A stretch of 64,000 nucleotides of DNA from Haladaptatus cibarius D43 (lineage in GTDB: Archaea; Halobacteriota; Halobacteria; Halobacteriales; Haladaptataceae), in contig NZ_JDTH01000002.1 of the NCBI RefSeq assembly GCF_000710615.1, positions 1,294,082 to 1,358,081 on the forward strand, in the 5' to 3' direction. Position numbers and translations under genes: made by a program. The first letter of the stretch is position 1. Each line of letters opens with the position of its first letter. Below are positions 7,609 through 16,809 of this stretch, one piece after another. A model generated the notes under the pieces. It was not told where the DNA came from, did no database searches, and worked only from the letters and a program-made list of their open reading frames with translations.

Positions 7609-8889
7609 ATGGCACAGTTTGGCGTGGCAAACGAGGGAATGCCCGACTATCCGCTCAAGAAGCTGGAAAACGGATACGTCGTTCCAGACGTTTCCGTCGC
7701 AGAGATTCATCGGACACATCAACGGCAGACGGGGAATCAGGTCGAGTACGCGGTTCTCGCCGACAAGCTCGGCTACGACTACGTGCTCCAACCAGAGCGT
7801 CACTTCACTCTACTCGGCCCGGTATCGCCGAATCAACTGCTCATCCACACTGCGGTTGCGGCACGAACCGAAAACGTTCGCCTCCTCCAGATGGCGAACA
7901 ACCTCCCGTGGAGCGAACCGGTTCGACTGGCGGAGCAAACCGCCATGTTGGACATCATCAGCGATGGCCGAGCGGAAATCGGCATCGGACGCGGTTCCGA
8001 CCCAAGAACGACGGCGATTTTCGGGCAGTACTGGGGCGGGTCGAAGCGGAACTTCATGAAAGACCAGCGGTCGTTCGAGGAGAAGTACGAACTGCTGTTG
8101 AAAGCGTGGACCGAGGAGTTCGTCACGCATCACGGCGAATTTCATCACGTCCCGCCATCGTACACAGAATGGGAAAACAATCAGGAGTATCACTACCTGA
8201 TGGACGAGGCGAGCGAAAGCGACCCGAGCGAGTATATGCAGGTGAACGTCGGAACGGGCAAAACGACGCTGAAATCCGTGCCCGTCATGCCGCAACCGAT
8301 ACAGAAACCGCATCCACAACTCTGGAAACCCGCCGCATCCGAGGGATCCGTGAAGTGGGCCGCCCGCCACGGCGTCAACGGCTGTACGTTCGGCAACTCG
8401 TTTTCTGGGGTCAAAAAGCGAATCGACCAGTATTACGACGCGGCGGAAGCGGCGGGCTGGCCCGACCACCGGCCCGAATACGACGGCGAACCGTGGCGCA
8501 GAGGGTGGGACGCGGAACGCAATCGCGGAATGGTCGGCATGCTCGGCGTGTTCAATACGGAAGTCGCAAGCGAGGAGACGTTCGAACGATGGAAACTGGG
8601 GCAGGAGTTCAACTTGAGCAACATCAAAGGGATGAAACCGCCAGAACAGGCGAAAAACTTCACCATCGATGCGGAAGCGATGTTGGAGGAAGGGGACGCA
8701 CCAATCGTCGGAGGTTCGGAGGAGATAATCGAGGGATTGGTCGAATACAGGGACGTCTGTGGTTACAAGGATTTCATCGTCATCCCACTGATGAAGGCGG
8801 TCGGCATGACCCACGACGAAAGCGTCACGCAACTCCGTGCGTTCGCCGAGGACGTGATGCCGTACTTCGAAGAACAATCGGCGACGTAA
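7609..8889 (+). CDS. Luciferase-like flavin monooxygenase, copy 2
   Basis: A 426-residue paralogue of the preceding gene with the same layout: KLGYDYVLQPERH, LAEQTAMLDIISDGRAEIGIGRG and KPHPQLWKPAAS. The proteins are similar end to end, with divergence concentrated around the GVNGCTFGNSF region (against FNACCHCTTF in copy 1) and the C-terminal third, which could alter substrate choice. ATG at 7609 follows an 86-base AT-rich spacer with TATA-like sequence, so it may be transcribed separately. It is convergent with the SolA-like oxidase, with a 10-base gap. The family is known for flavin-dependent oxygenation; the actual reaction is not predictable here. Confidence 0.85.
   Translation: MAQFGVANEGMPDYPLKKLENGYVVPDVSVAEIHRTHQRQTGNQVEYAVLADKLGYDYVLQPERHFTLLGPVSPNQLLIHTAVAARTENVRLLQMANNLPWSEPVRLAEQTAMLDIISDGRAEIGIGRGSDPRTTAIFGQYWGGSKRNFMKDQRSFEEKYELLLKAWTEEFVTHHGEFHHVPPSYTEWENNQEYHYLMDEASESDPSEYMQVNVGTGKTTLKSVPVMPQPIQKPHPQLWKPAASEGSVKWAARHGVNGCTFGNSFSGVKKRIDQYYDAAEAAGWPDHRPEYDGEPWRRGWDAERNRGMVGMLGVFNTEVASEETFERWKLGQEFNLSNIKGMKPPEQAKNFTIDAEAMLEEGDAPIVGGSEEIIEGLVEYRDVCGYKDFIVIPLMKAVGMTHDESVTQLRAFAEDVMPYFEEQSAT
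8158..8330 (+). repeat. Near-identical tract shared by the two LLM genes (copy B)
   Basis: Partner of the tract at 6785-6957, with about four mismatches over 173 bases. It encodes the YTEWENNQEYHYLMDEASES region and the KPHPQLWKP motif, which are identical at protein level apart from small changes (DAG/NVG and M/I). Confidence 0.8.
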
Positions 8890-8899
8890 GGGTTTGTTC

Positions 8900-10024
8900 T
8901 CAAAATCTATCCAGCGAGAACAAGTCGATGTCGTGGCGACTCTTACCGTCGATGGCCAGTTCGGCCAGAATCTCGCCGACCACGCTCGACAGTTTGAATC
9001 CGTGGCCCGAAAACCCCGCGCCGACGACGACCTGCGGGTGGTCGGGAAGCGCGTCGATGATGAAATGCTCGTCGGGCGAGTTCGTGAACAGGCAGGTTTC
9101 CAATCGCATCGTCGGCCCCGCAGCGGTGGGGAAGTAACGCTCCGTAAATTCGCGGAGAACGCGCTCGTCGGCCCGATTCGGTTCCGCCATCTTATCTGGG
9201 TTCACCTGTTCGTGGAAATGGTTGTACTTCCCCACTTTGTAGCCCGGTATGCCGTACTCCGGGAAGCCGTAGAAGTAGCCCTCCTCGCAATCGAGGATGA
9301 AAACCGGAAACGATTCGGGGCAGAACTGGTCGGGCGATTCCGGTTGAAACCAGCCGAGAACTTGTCGTTCCGGAATTGCTTGCGATTGCAGCATTGGGAG
9401 CAGGTTTTTCGCCCACGCGCCCGCCGTGACGACCATGGTGTCAGCGGTGCAGCTTCCTTTGTCGGTTTCGACCATAACGCCGCCGGAAGACGTCGGTTCC
9501 CAGTCGAGCACCGCCTCGCGGGCGCGAATCTCCGCACCGTGGCGATGGGCCGACGCGACGTGCGCGACGACGCACTGCTCGACGTGGAGGAATCCGCCGT
9601 CGGGTTCCACGACGGCCACGAAGTCCTCGGGGAGGTCGTAGCCGGGGTAGCGTTCGCCGACTTCCGCCGCCGAAAGCAGTTCGTAGTCGATATCGTGTTC
9701 TTCGCAGGATTCGCGCGCACCAGCGACTTTCTCGCTCCCTTCCGGGCCAGCGACGACGCACCCCGTCGTGTGCAGGAGTTGCGTCGGATGCTTCTCGTCC
9801 AGTTCGTGCCAGAGGTCGTAGGCACGAGAGAGAAGCGGGACGTAATCCGGATGTTCGTAGTACGCTTTCCGGATGATTCGCGTCACGCCGTGCGACGACC
9901 CCTTCGCGTGGGGCACGTCGTAGCGTTCGAGTCCCAGCACTCGCTGGCCTCGTTTTGCGAGGTGGGAAACCGCCGCGCTTCCCATGCCGCCGACGCCGAC
10001 GACGATGGAATCGTAGTGAGTCAT
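8900..10024 (-). CDS. SolA/MTOX-like monomeric sarcosine/N-methyltryptophan oxidase
   Basis: A 374-residue FAD oxidase of the monomeric sarcosine oxidase family. It has an N-terminal Rossmann motif (VVGVGGMGSAAVSHLAKRG), the GSSHGVTRIIRKAY segment near the flavin, and a Cys in METCLFTNSPDEHF at the position used for covalent FAD attachment in MSOX/MTOX. The final GAGFSGHGFKLS motif is typical. It oxidatively demethylates secondary N-methyl amino acids or opens related amines, yielding H2O2. ATG at 10024 fits the family N-terminus. It is convergent with the LLM pair. A second DAO-type oxidase lies at the window start. Confidence 0.88.
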   Translation of the reverse strand: MTHYDSIVVGVGGMGSAAVSHLAKRGQRVLGLERYDVPHAKGSSHGVTRIIRKAYYEHPDYVPLLSRAYDLWHELDEKHPTQLLHTTGCVVAGPEGSEKVAGARESCEEHDIDYELLSAAEVGERYPGYDLPEDFVAVVEPDGGFLHVEQCVVAHVASAHRHGAEIRAREAVLDWEPTSSGGVMVETDKGSCTADTMVVTAGAWAKNLLPMLQSQAIPERQVLGWFQPESPDQFCPESFPVFILDCEEGYFYGFPEYGIPGYKVGKYNHFHEQVNPDKMAEPNRADERVLREFTERYFPTAAGPTMRLETCLFTNSPDEHFIIDALPDHPQVVVGAGFSGHGFKLSSVVGEILAELAIDGKSRHDIDLFSLDRF

Positions 10025-10218
10025 TCACTCGCACCATTGCTGGCAAGGGCATAAGTGGTTCAGTTCGTCGTCGGTTTCGAGTCAGTTCGACGGCGGTTCC
10101 AGCGTGCGACGATTCGAAACCGAAATCGCACCGAAAACTGCGGTAATACGCAATTTATGTGTCACCACTACTGTCCGAACGATAGCGGATAGCGTTCCGA
10201 TAACGGTATATCCTCGAA

Positions 10219-10872
10219 GTGAATAGCGATGGAAAACACCTGATTCGGGTGCGAACCGTGACGGGACAGACAGACTACATCGACGACGACATTACGGACG
10301 CCATTCTCAACGGCTCGAAGTACGAGCGATTGCGCGTCCGTCGGCACAGCATCTTCGACCAATCGATTCCGACGAAATTGGCGTGGCAGAGCGTTCTCCT
10401 GCTCGCCTTGGCGCTCGTTGCGCCCATCACGCTGGCGTACCCCTCGGCGGTCGCTGGCCTGTTTCCGGGCGGGGAACCTCTCACGTCCTCGCCGACGGTG
10501 CTGATGCCGGGGGCGCTCGTCCTCGTCCTCGAACTCGGGACCGCAGTGGGACACGTCGCCGTCGCTGGCGCGATTCTCCGCGGGGAGTCCACGCTGAGCG
10601 AGCGCCGAATGCGACAACTCCTGAGTGTTGAGGAGATGGCGTCGTTCTACGGCTTCGTGGGCGGTGCGCTGCTCCTCGGCATCACGCTCGCGTTCTTCCT
10701 GCTCGGGTTTTCGGGCGTCGAAACCCTCCAGCAGTATTCGACGGCGGGAAAACAGGGGCCGTTCGACCCGTCCGGAACCGGGCTCAGCGTGGCCACCGTG
10801 TCGATACTGTCGTTCGTGGCGAGCGGCGTGCTCTTCGCATCGAGTCGGTATCTGGCCGTCAAATTGGACTGA
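10219..10872 (+). CDS. Uncharacterised four-helix membrane protein
   Basis: 217 residues starting at GTG (10219). The first 55 residues are soluble and polar, followed by four hydrophobic segments (near residues 57-77, 95-117, 146-166 and 190-212). I recognise no catalytic motif. Base composition and G/C-ending codons match the surroundings, so it is a real gene. The role is unknown. Confidence 0.7.
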   Translation: MNSDGKHLIRVRTVTGQTDYIDDDITDAILNGSKYERLRVRRHSIFDQSIPTKLAWQSVLLLALALVAPITLAYPSAVAGLFPGGEPLTSSPTVLMPGALVLVLELGTAVGHVAVAGAILRGESTLSERRMRQLLSVEEMASFYGFVGGALLLGITLAFFLLGFSGVETLQQYSTAGKQGPFDPSGTGLSVATVSILSFVASGVLFASSRYLAVKLD

Positions 10873-10987
10873 GGGGCACGCGGAACACAGCTCTATGGAA
10901 ATGGACGTCACAGAAACACTGTTCGATGGTACCAGTAGACAGAACGTTTACTGACGTTCATCCCGAACGTGAAAAGGGGTGGGAGTC

Positions 10988-11383
10988 ATGGCGAAGGACG
11001 ATTGGGATGTCCTGTACGATATTCTACTGGAGCCGTCGATAGACGACAGCGTCTATCGAGCGCTCTCGGACACACAGCGCCGATACACGCTGTACCTCCT
11101 CGTGGAATGGGGGCGCGTGTTCGAGGACGAACTGGCGGATATTCTCACCGGATGGATTCACGCGGACGAGTATCGAATGGCGACACCTGACGACCGAGAA
11201 CGAATACACATCGAACTGCACGAGATACACATCCCGATACTACGGGAGGCAGGACTGGTTCGCTACGACGAACAGATGGAACTCCTTTCGCTCGGGGAGG
11301 TATCACCGCCCGTCGGTCGAATCCTCGACTGGGCACGACAGAACGAGCGCCAAAATACCCCTGAGCCGAACTCCGAGTCGTAG
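10988..11383 (+). CDS. Small winged-helix-like regulator, DUF7344-type
   Basis: About 131 residues from ATG 10988 (a GTG at 10979 would add three). The sequence LYDILLEPSIDDSVYRALSDTQRRYTLYLLVEWG followed by HIPILREAGLVRYDEQMELLSLG has the shape of the haloarchaeal DUF7344 winged-helix domain: an N-terminal helix, a recognition region and a beta-wing. Such proteins are usually transcriptional regulators in tandem with sensory proteins. Only 3 bases separate it from the DICT gene, so the pair is probably one operon. Confidence 0.65.
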   Translation: MAKDDWDVLYDILLEPSIDDSVYRALSDTQRRYTLYLLVEWGRVFEDELADILTGWIHADEYRMATPDDRERIHIELHEIHIPILREAGLVRYDEQMELLSLGEVSPPVGRILDWARQNERQNTPEPNSES

Positions 11384-11386
11384 ATA

Positions 11387-12142
11387 ATGAGCTTCCACAA
11401 ACACATCACGGCAGTCGAACGGAAGCAGAAGACGCTCGTAGTGTACGCCGCCGACCCGGATACCGACCTCGCGGAGCAGTTCGAAACGAAGAACGTCACG
11501 GTGCAGTACAAACGGCTTCGGAGCGTCGGTGGCGACGAATTTCTCGTCGTCCGGGACGACGGGGAGTTCAGAGGAACGGTAGGATTGCAGGCCCTCACGG
11601 AGTTTCTTACACCTCCCATCTCCGTCCCGTGGAGCGACGTAGGGGAGTCGTCTTCGTTCCGCGACCTGCTTTCGGTTCTCGACAGAACCCTGTTCACCTC
11701 GTTCGAGAAACGGCAGATGCTTGCGACGAGTCGGGAAATCGAAGACCGCGCGTGGCGGGTCGGAGACGGCGAACTCCACGTCGGCTTTCAGTCGCCGTCC
11801 GCGTTTCGCGCACAAGTCTCGGTCTACGACCGACTCGCCGATGAGACGAACCTCGACATCCACATCTACGGGCACGGGGAGTGGCGCTCGTTCGAAATGC
11901 AGGATGTGACGTTCCACGGGAACAAAACCGACGAAATCGGCGAGGCGTGGTTTCTGGTGTACAACGGCGGCGGCGACCCGTCACAGAAATGTGCACTGCT
12001 GGCGGAAGAGCGCGACCCCGACCAGTTCTACGGATTCTGGACGTACAACCCGGAAACGGTGGACGAACTGCTTCGTATCTGCACGAAACCTACGGGTAGA
12101 ACGACGAAGCAGTCGCGTATCGGTTGTTTGCGTGTTGCGTGA
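11387..12142 (+). CDS. DICT sensory domain protein
   Basis: 251 residues resembling the haloarchaeal and cyanobacterial DICT domain, named for its association with diguanylate-cyclase-type signalling. Typical pieces are the LVVYAADPDTDLAEQFE start, RDLLSVLDRTLFTSFEKRQML in the middle, and AEERDPDQFYGFWTYNPETVDELL near the end. It is probably a cytosolic signal or light/redox-input domain without its own output domain. The putative partner is the winged-helix protein just upstream. The last 53 bases overlap a convergent membrane-protein gene; the final basic stretch (TTKQSRIGCLRVA) is unlike the rest. Confidence 0.75.
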   Translation: MSFHKHITAVERKQKTLVVYAADPDTDLAEQFETKNVTVQYKRLRSVGGDEFLVVRDDGEFRGTVGLQALTEFLTPPISVPWSDVGESSSFRDLLSVLDRTLFTSFEKRQMLATSREIEDRAWRVGDGELHVGFQSPSAFRAQVSVYDRLADETNLDIHIYGHGEWRSFEMQDVTFHGNKTDEIGEAWFLVYNGGGDPSQKCALLAEERDPDQFYGFWTYNPETVDELLRICTKPTGRTTKQSRIGCLRVA

Positions 12143-12476
12143 TGAACGCATACCAACCGACGAAAACGGCGGAGAGGGAGAGCGTTCCGACGGCACCACC
12201 GAGATGGGAAGATACATCGCTACCCATCACTGTCTCCACGATTCCGAGACTTACCGAAACGACGAGAAGCGTGGCGTACAGGCCCATAATCGCGTAGCCG
12301 AGTTCGTCCAACTGCGCAGTTTGCACTGCATGGAGAATGAGGAACGACCCGCAGACGAGCGGAATCGCTAGCAGTGCGTGAGTCGGCGTCGGTACGAACA
12401 GGGTACCGCCCACGTAGATGAAAACGGCGTAGACGACGATAGTGCAGAGCGACCCTGCCAAGTGGCGGGAGTTCAC
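12090..12476 (-). CDS. Small four-helix membrane protein, convergent overlap
   Basis: 128 residues with about four membrane segments (near residues 9-29, 33-50, 58-80 and 88-110) and almost no soluble part. No motif is recognised. It starts at ATG 12476. Its 3' end overlaps the DICT gene on the other strand by 53 bases, so one of the two C-termini may have shifted in this strain. Confidence 0.65.
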   Translation of the reverse strand: MNSRHLAGSLCTIVVYAVFIYVGGTLFVPTPTHALLAIPLVCGSFLILHAVQTAQLDELGYAIMGLYATLLVVSVSLGIVETVMGSDVSSHLGGAVGTLSLSAVFVGWYAFITQHANNRYATASSFYP

Positions 12477-12588
12477 AGTCGTCGGTACGTCTCTGATTGT
12501 TGAATAGTTTTGGAGAGGAACCGTTCGAGATTGAAACGCGGACGAGTCGGCGTGAAAACGTGGTGTCGATTGGAGAACTGCGGAACTG

Positions 12589-12867
12589 TCACCGGTTTAG
12601 AATAACCGGGTACAGCGCGCCGAATACCACGCCGAAGACAGCGGAGTTAATCATGTGAATCGTCCACCCGGCGGCCCCGCCGTCGAGACCCCACAGGGCC
12701 GGAATAGCGTGTTCGATGACGGGCCGCATCTGCATCGTCAGCATGACGCCCATCACGGCACCCGCGATGAGTCCCGAGAGCACACCGGACTGCCACGCGT
12801 TTTCCCGATAGTTCGCGATTCCGCGTACCAGTTCACTTAACCACGTCCGCGGACAGCTATTCGACAC
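12589..12867 (-). CDS. Small two-to-three-helix membrane protein (start uncertain)
   Basis: The conserved-looking part reads NAWQSGVLSGLIAGAVMGVMLTMQM, then a loop, then WTIHMINSAVFGVVFGALYPVILNR. It has glycine-rich membrane helices resembling small haloarchaeal membrane proteins that are often loosely annotated as histidine kinase. GTG at 12867 gives 92 residues. That leaves only three bases to the divergent gene at 12871, too little for two promoters, so an internal GTG (at VLSGL) may be the real start. The function is unknown. Confidence 0.55.
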   Translation of the reverse strand: MSNSCPRTWLSELVRGIANYRENAWQSGVLSGLIAGAVMGVMLTMQMRPVIEHAIPALWGLDGGAAGWTIHMINSAVFGVVFGALYPVILNR

Positions 12868-12870
12868 CCG

Positions 12871-13662
12871 ATGAGCTATCGAGACGCGGTCATGGCGGCG
12901 AAATACGCCGGTGGGTCGAACGAGCAGGCGACGGCGCTCCACGAACATCGCCTCGAAACCGTCGTCGGAGGCGAGGGATACTTCGGTTTCGACGCACCGC
13001 GGGGACTCGTCGTCCACGTCGTACCGGACGCCGTCTACGACGACGGCTACGCTATCGACCTCGCGGAACATTCGATACTTCCCGAAGCAAATCCGTCCCG
13101 TCCCACGCAACTGCCCGTTCTCGGCAATCACGACGCCCACGGGACGTGGACTGCCGACGGGTTCGGTGCCTACGTCGAGCAGGGGTCGGACGACGAGCGC
13201 GAAGCCGCCTGCGCGGGCTATTCGCATCTCTTTTCGAACGGCGTTATAGAATCCGTCTCGGCGATTCCGTTCGGCGAAGCAGGGGCGGAAAACGAGTCGG
13301 AGCAAAGTGAACCGAAGCAGTTGGACGGACGCGCCCTCGAACTCGATTTGACGCGGTGCGTTCGGCGCTATCTCCGCGTTCTCGCGTACCATCAGCAGAT
13401 GGCCCCGATTCACGTTACGCTCACGATGTACGGCGTCCGCGGCTGTCTGCTGGATTCGAGCGAACCGGAACCGACCGATGCGGGCCGAATGTCCGAAGAC
13501 ATGCTCGCGCCGTTTCCCGTCAACCTGTCGAATTTCGACGCCGACGTTCGAACCGAACTGGCGAATCCCATCGACGCACTCTGGCGGGGTGCAGGCTATC
13601 CCGGGTCGCCATTTTTCGAGTCGGGAGAATGGACGCTTCGTTCGGCGTTCGACGGGCAGTAA
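12871..13662 (+). CDS. Hypothetical haloarchaeal protein
   Basis: 263 residues, soluble and acidic, with no signal peptide. I do not recognise a family with certainty. Conspicuous parts are DAPRGLVVHVVPDAVYDDGYAID, LDLTRCVRRYLRVLAYHQQMAPIHVTLTMYGVRGCLL and the C-terminal ADVRTELANPIDALWRGAGYPGSPFF. These read like the sensor/receptor half of AlbA_2-type ATP-binding proteins in haloarchaea, but this is a weak impression. GC content and codon use match neighbours. Confidence 0.6.
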   Translation: MSYRDAVMAAKYAGGSNEQATALHEHRLETVVGGEGYFGFDAPRGLVVHVVPDAVYDDGYAIDLAEHSILPEANPSRPTQLPVLGNHDAHGTWTADGFGAYVEQGSDDEREAACAGYSHLFSNGVIESVSAIPFGEAGAENESEQSEPKQLDGRALELDLTRCVRRYLRVLAYHQQMAPIHVTLTMYGVRGCLLDSSEPEPTDAGRMSEDMLAPFPVNLSNFDADVRTELANPIDALWRGAGYPGSPFFESGEWTLRSAFDGQ

Positions 13663-13702
13663 CTCACAAAAACCAGCAATGAATCAACTGCTATATTTCC
13701 CG

Positions 13703-14289
13703 CTATCGGCGAAGGGACGCCTGTACCGCCCGCTCCGCGATTTTCACCGCTCCTCTCGCCGTCCGTTCGAGGGAGCCGACGGCAACTGACCGCACATGCG
13801 TCACTTCGTTTTCCCGATACAGTCGTCGCCGCAATTCGGTAACGTCATCGACGAGTTCCCGACAGGTTCGCACCGTCTCGTAGGGCGGTTCGTCCGCGCT
13901 CAAAACGTCGTCAACGGCCTGCTCGGTGAGGTGTCGAGACTCTCTGGCGAATCGCTCGAACTCGTCGGGCCACGGGGGGTCGCCCATCGCTTCGCGTTCG
14001 ACCAGCGTTGCGATTCGTTGGGCTTGCTCCGCAACGTCCGCGAGATGTCGTTGCCGATGGCGTACAGCGCCTTTACCGTCTCTCGGATGTCCGTCGCGGA
14101 GCGTCCTTCGACACAGACTTCCGGTGGTTCACCGTCGTCGGTCTGTTCGGCACCGATTATCAACTCGCCGTTCTCGGCGGGGTAGAGCGCCAATTGCATT
14201 CCCGCTTCGACGCCGTGTTCGTCCGCCCACTCCTTCGGCAGGGAAATCGTCGTGGAGCTTCCCGTGTATTGGACTTTTCTCGTTTCCAT
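13703..14289 (-). pseudogene. phoU: AbrB-PhoU phosphate regulator, frameshifted
   Basis: The N-terminal half, METRKVQYTGSSTTISLPKEWADEHG, is the AbrB/SpoVT DNA-binding module that haloarchaea fuse to PhoU. It continues through ALYAIGNDISR and then runs out of frame. The PhoU-like continuation (VAEQAQRIATLVEREAMGDP to the stop at 13703) is in the +1 frame. The break is at about 14037-14042, where CGGAC replaces an expected CGGGAC, i.e. one missing G. Restored, the product is about 195 residues. It sits 13 bases downstream of pstB, so it belongs to the pst operon and would normally repress phosphate uptake. A real mutation or a sequencing error are both possible. Confidence 0.8.
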
Positions 14290-14302
14290 GCCTGACTCTC
14301 CG

Positions 14303-15208
14303 TTATCCGAACTTCCCGCTGACGTAGTCTTCGACGCGCTGACTTTCCGGGTTCTCGAATATTTTCCCCGTATCGTCGTATTCGACCAGTTCGCCGCCGG
14401 TGAGGAAAACCGCCGTTTGGTCGGAGATACGCGCCGCCTGTTGCATGTTGTGCGTGACGACGACGACGGTGTACTCCTCCGAGAGGTCGTCCACGAGGTC
14501 TTCGATTTTCGCGGTTGCGATGGGGTCGAGTGCGCTCGCGGGTTCGTCCATCAGAATGACTTCCGGGTCGGTAGCGAGACAGCGGGCGATACAGAGGCGT
14601 TGTTGCTGGCCGCCAGAAAGCCCCATCGCGTTGTCGTCGAGGCGATCGCTCACCTCGTCCCAGAGCGCGGCGTTCCGGAGCGCTCGTTCGACGAGTTCGT
14701 CTTCTTCATCCTCGTTGGCTTCGCCGAGCAGTCGCGCGATGAGGCCCGTTTTGATGTCACCGTGCTTTTGCGGCCCATACGAGACGTTGTCACGAATCGA
14801 CTTCGGAAACGGGTTCGGTGCCTGAAACACCATCCCGACGCGCTTTCTGAGTTCGACCAGATTGGCGTTGTCTTGATAAATTTCCTCGCCATCAAGGCGA
14901 ACCGACCCGTCGATTCGGGCGCTGTTAATCCGGTCGTTCATGCGGTTGAGACAGCGCAGGAACGTGGACTTACCACAACCGGACGGCCCGACGAGGGCGG
15001 TGACGCTCCGCTCGGGAATCTCCATCGAGATGTCCTTGAGGGCGTGTTCGCCGCCGTAGTGGACGTTCAGCCCCTCAACGGAGAGCTTCGGGTTACCTGC
15101 AAACTCGTAGTCTGTCCATTCGTCTTGGAGTTGCTCGGTACTCTCGCCGGACGTGGTGGTTTGCTGGCGTTGCGTCGTCTCTGCTGCCTGTGGTACGTTT
15201 TTGCTCAT
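14303..15208 (-). CDS. pstB: Phosphate ABC transporter ATP-binding protein PstB
   Basis: 301 residues from ATG 15208. Walker [11 protein letters not shown]-loop [12 protein letters not shown], signature LSGGQQQR, Walker B VILMDEP and switch His [10 protein letters not shown] are all present. The NPFPKSI segment is specific to PstB. A Gln/Thr/Ser-rich N-terminal tail of about 45 residues precedes the ABC domain. The protein hydrolyses ATP for high-affinity phosphate uptake with PstA/PstC. Its start overlaps the pstA stop by four bases, which implies translational coupling. Confidence 0.97.
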   Translation of the reverse strand: MSKNVPQAAETTQRQQTTTSGESTEQLQDEWTDYEFAGNPKLSVEGLNVHYGGEHALKDISMEIPERSVTALVGPSGCGKSTFLRCLNRMNDRINSARIDGSVRLDGEEIYQDNANLVELRKRVGMVFQAPNPFPKSIRDNVSYGPQKHGDIKTGLIARLLGEANEDEEDELVERALRNAALWDEVSDRLDDNAMGLSGGQQQRLCIARCLATDPEVILMDEPASALDPIATAKIEDLVDDLSEEYTVVVVTHNMQQAARISDQTAVFLTGGELVEYDDTGKIFENPESQRVEDYVSGKFG

Positions 15209-16809
15209 TGCTGTAGTTTCCTTCTGAAGTAGATTCGCGTCCCGATACCGACGGCGTAGAACGAGAGGACGACCAGCAACAGCACGAAGGCCGTCCCCCA
15301 TCCGAACGCCTCGGCGTTCTCACCGCTCACTCCGGCGGTGATGCTCGCGTACAGTTGGTACGGAAGCGTCGGTGCACTTGCGAGTAGCGCGTCGTTGGTG
15401 ACGAAGGGAGGTACCGAAGAGAACTCGAACGACCCGAACACCTTCGGTGCCGAATCGCGTAGTCCCCCAGCCATCACCAACAGAATCGGTGCCGTTTCGC
15501 CAGCAATGCGACCGACACCGAGGATAACGCCCGTGAGAATACCCGGCATCGCCGCCGGGAGAACGACGCTCTTGATGGTTTCCCACTGGCTCACGCCGAG
15601 TGCGGCGCTGGCGTCCCGATACTCGTCCGGAACTGCTAGAACCGCCTCTCGGCTCGTGATTAGCACAAGTGGGATGAGCATGAACCCGAGGATGAGCATC
15701 CCGGCGAGCAACGACGTGTTGTTGCCGAGTCGCGGAATCAAAAAGGCGTACCCGAACAGGCCGAAGACCACGCTGGGGGTACTCCAGAGTCCGTTCGTCG
15801 CTACCTCGACGACCTGCGTGAACCGACCCTGTTCGGCGTACTCCGTGAGGAAAACCGCCGCGGCGACGGCGAGCGGTACGCCGACGAGGACGGCACCGAC
15901 GACGACCCAGAAGGTTCCGATGACGGCCGGGAAGACGCCGTTGATTTCGTCCGGACGGAACGTGTACCCGTTGGTGACGAACGGCATCTGTATCCGAACG
16001 AACGGTATTTCGGCGTTCAGCATGGGGATGACCGCCGGGCCGATTCCGACGCTGAACTCGCTGAATGCGTGGCCGAATCCCTGTCGCCCGATGAACAGGA
16101 GCAACATCGCCAGAATCGCCAGCATTGTGATTGCGCTGAGGCCGATAAGTGCAAACGCACCGCGCTGACAACCGCGGCTTCCGAATCCTTCGCTCGCCAG
16201 AGAACCAGCCCACGCGCCGAACAGTCCGGTCACCCCAGCAAATGCCGGAACCACCAAATAGCCCGGGAACGCCGCCGAGAGGCCGGTGGGTTCCCACGAC
16301 CAACTCGCGGTGAGCACGTCGCCGAGGACGAGTCCAGTGAGGCCGAGGGCGAACAGTCCGACCGGCACCGTCGTCCCGAGGTCTTCGCGGGCGGCGAGTA
16401 CGCCAACTGCCACGACGATACCGACGACAACTGCAACTGGCACCCAGACGACTGCGCCGAACTCGAACGTCTGGGAAACGGTCAGTCCCGTCACGAACAG
16501 TGCGATGATACCGAATCCAACGCCGGTCACCGCGCCGGTTCGTTCGTCCGGTGTCGTCTCGAACCGACCGCTCCACGAACCGACGCCGATTCCGAGGACG
16601 CCGAAACCGATGAGCGCGGTCAGCAGTGCGAACACGTCCAACAGCCCGATACCCAACAGCGACGTTGCTTCCGTCGTTTCGCGGAGGAACGTCGTCGCGG
16701 TCAGGAGTGGCGTGACGATACCAAGTGCTACGATTCCGTACGACAGCCATTCGAGGATGCTCTTTTCGCCGTCCACGAGTGCGGTATCGCGCTTGAACGT
16801 GCCGCTCAT
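15205..16809 (-). CDS. pstA: Phosphate ABC transporter permease PstA
   Basis: 534 residues. The C-terminal 280 residues form the canonical PstA permease, with the EAA-type loop in [31 protein letters not shown]. An N-terminal region of about 200 residues holds roughly six extra membrane helices, a lengthening common in haloarchaeal PstA. It forms the membrane channel with PstC. It overlaps pstC and pstB by four bases each, so the genes are one operon. Confidence 0.95.
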   Translation of the reverse strand: MSGTFKRDTALVDGEKSILEWLSYGIVALGIVTPLLTATTFLRETTEATSLLGIGLLDVFALLTALIGFGVLGIGVGSWSGRFETTPDERTGAVTGVGFGIIALFVTGLTVSQTFEFGAVVWVPVAVVVGIVVAVGVLAAREDLGTTVPVGLFALGLTGLVLGDVLTASWSWEPTGLSAAFPGYLVVPAFAGVTGLFGAWAGSLASEGFGSRGCQRGAFALIGLSAITMLAILAMLLLFIGRQGFGHAFSEFSVGIGPAVIPMLNAEIPFVRIQMPFVTNGYTFRPDEINGVFPAVIGTFWVVVGAVLVGVPLAVAAAVFLTEYAEQGRFTQVVEVATNGLWSTPSVVFGLFGYAFLIPRLGNNTSLLAGMLILGFMLIPLVLITSREAVLAVPDEYRDASAALGVSQWETIKSVVLPAAMPGILTGVILGVGRIAGETAPILLVMAGGLRDSAPKVFGSFEFSSVPPFVTNDALLASAPTLPYQLYASITAGVSGENAEAFGWGTAFVLLLVVLSFYAVGIGTRIYFRRKLQQ

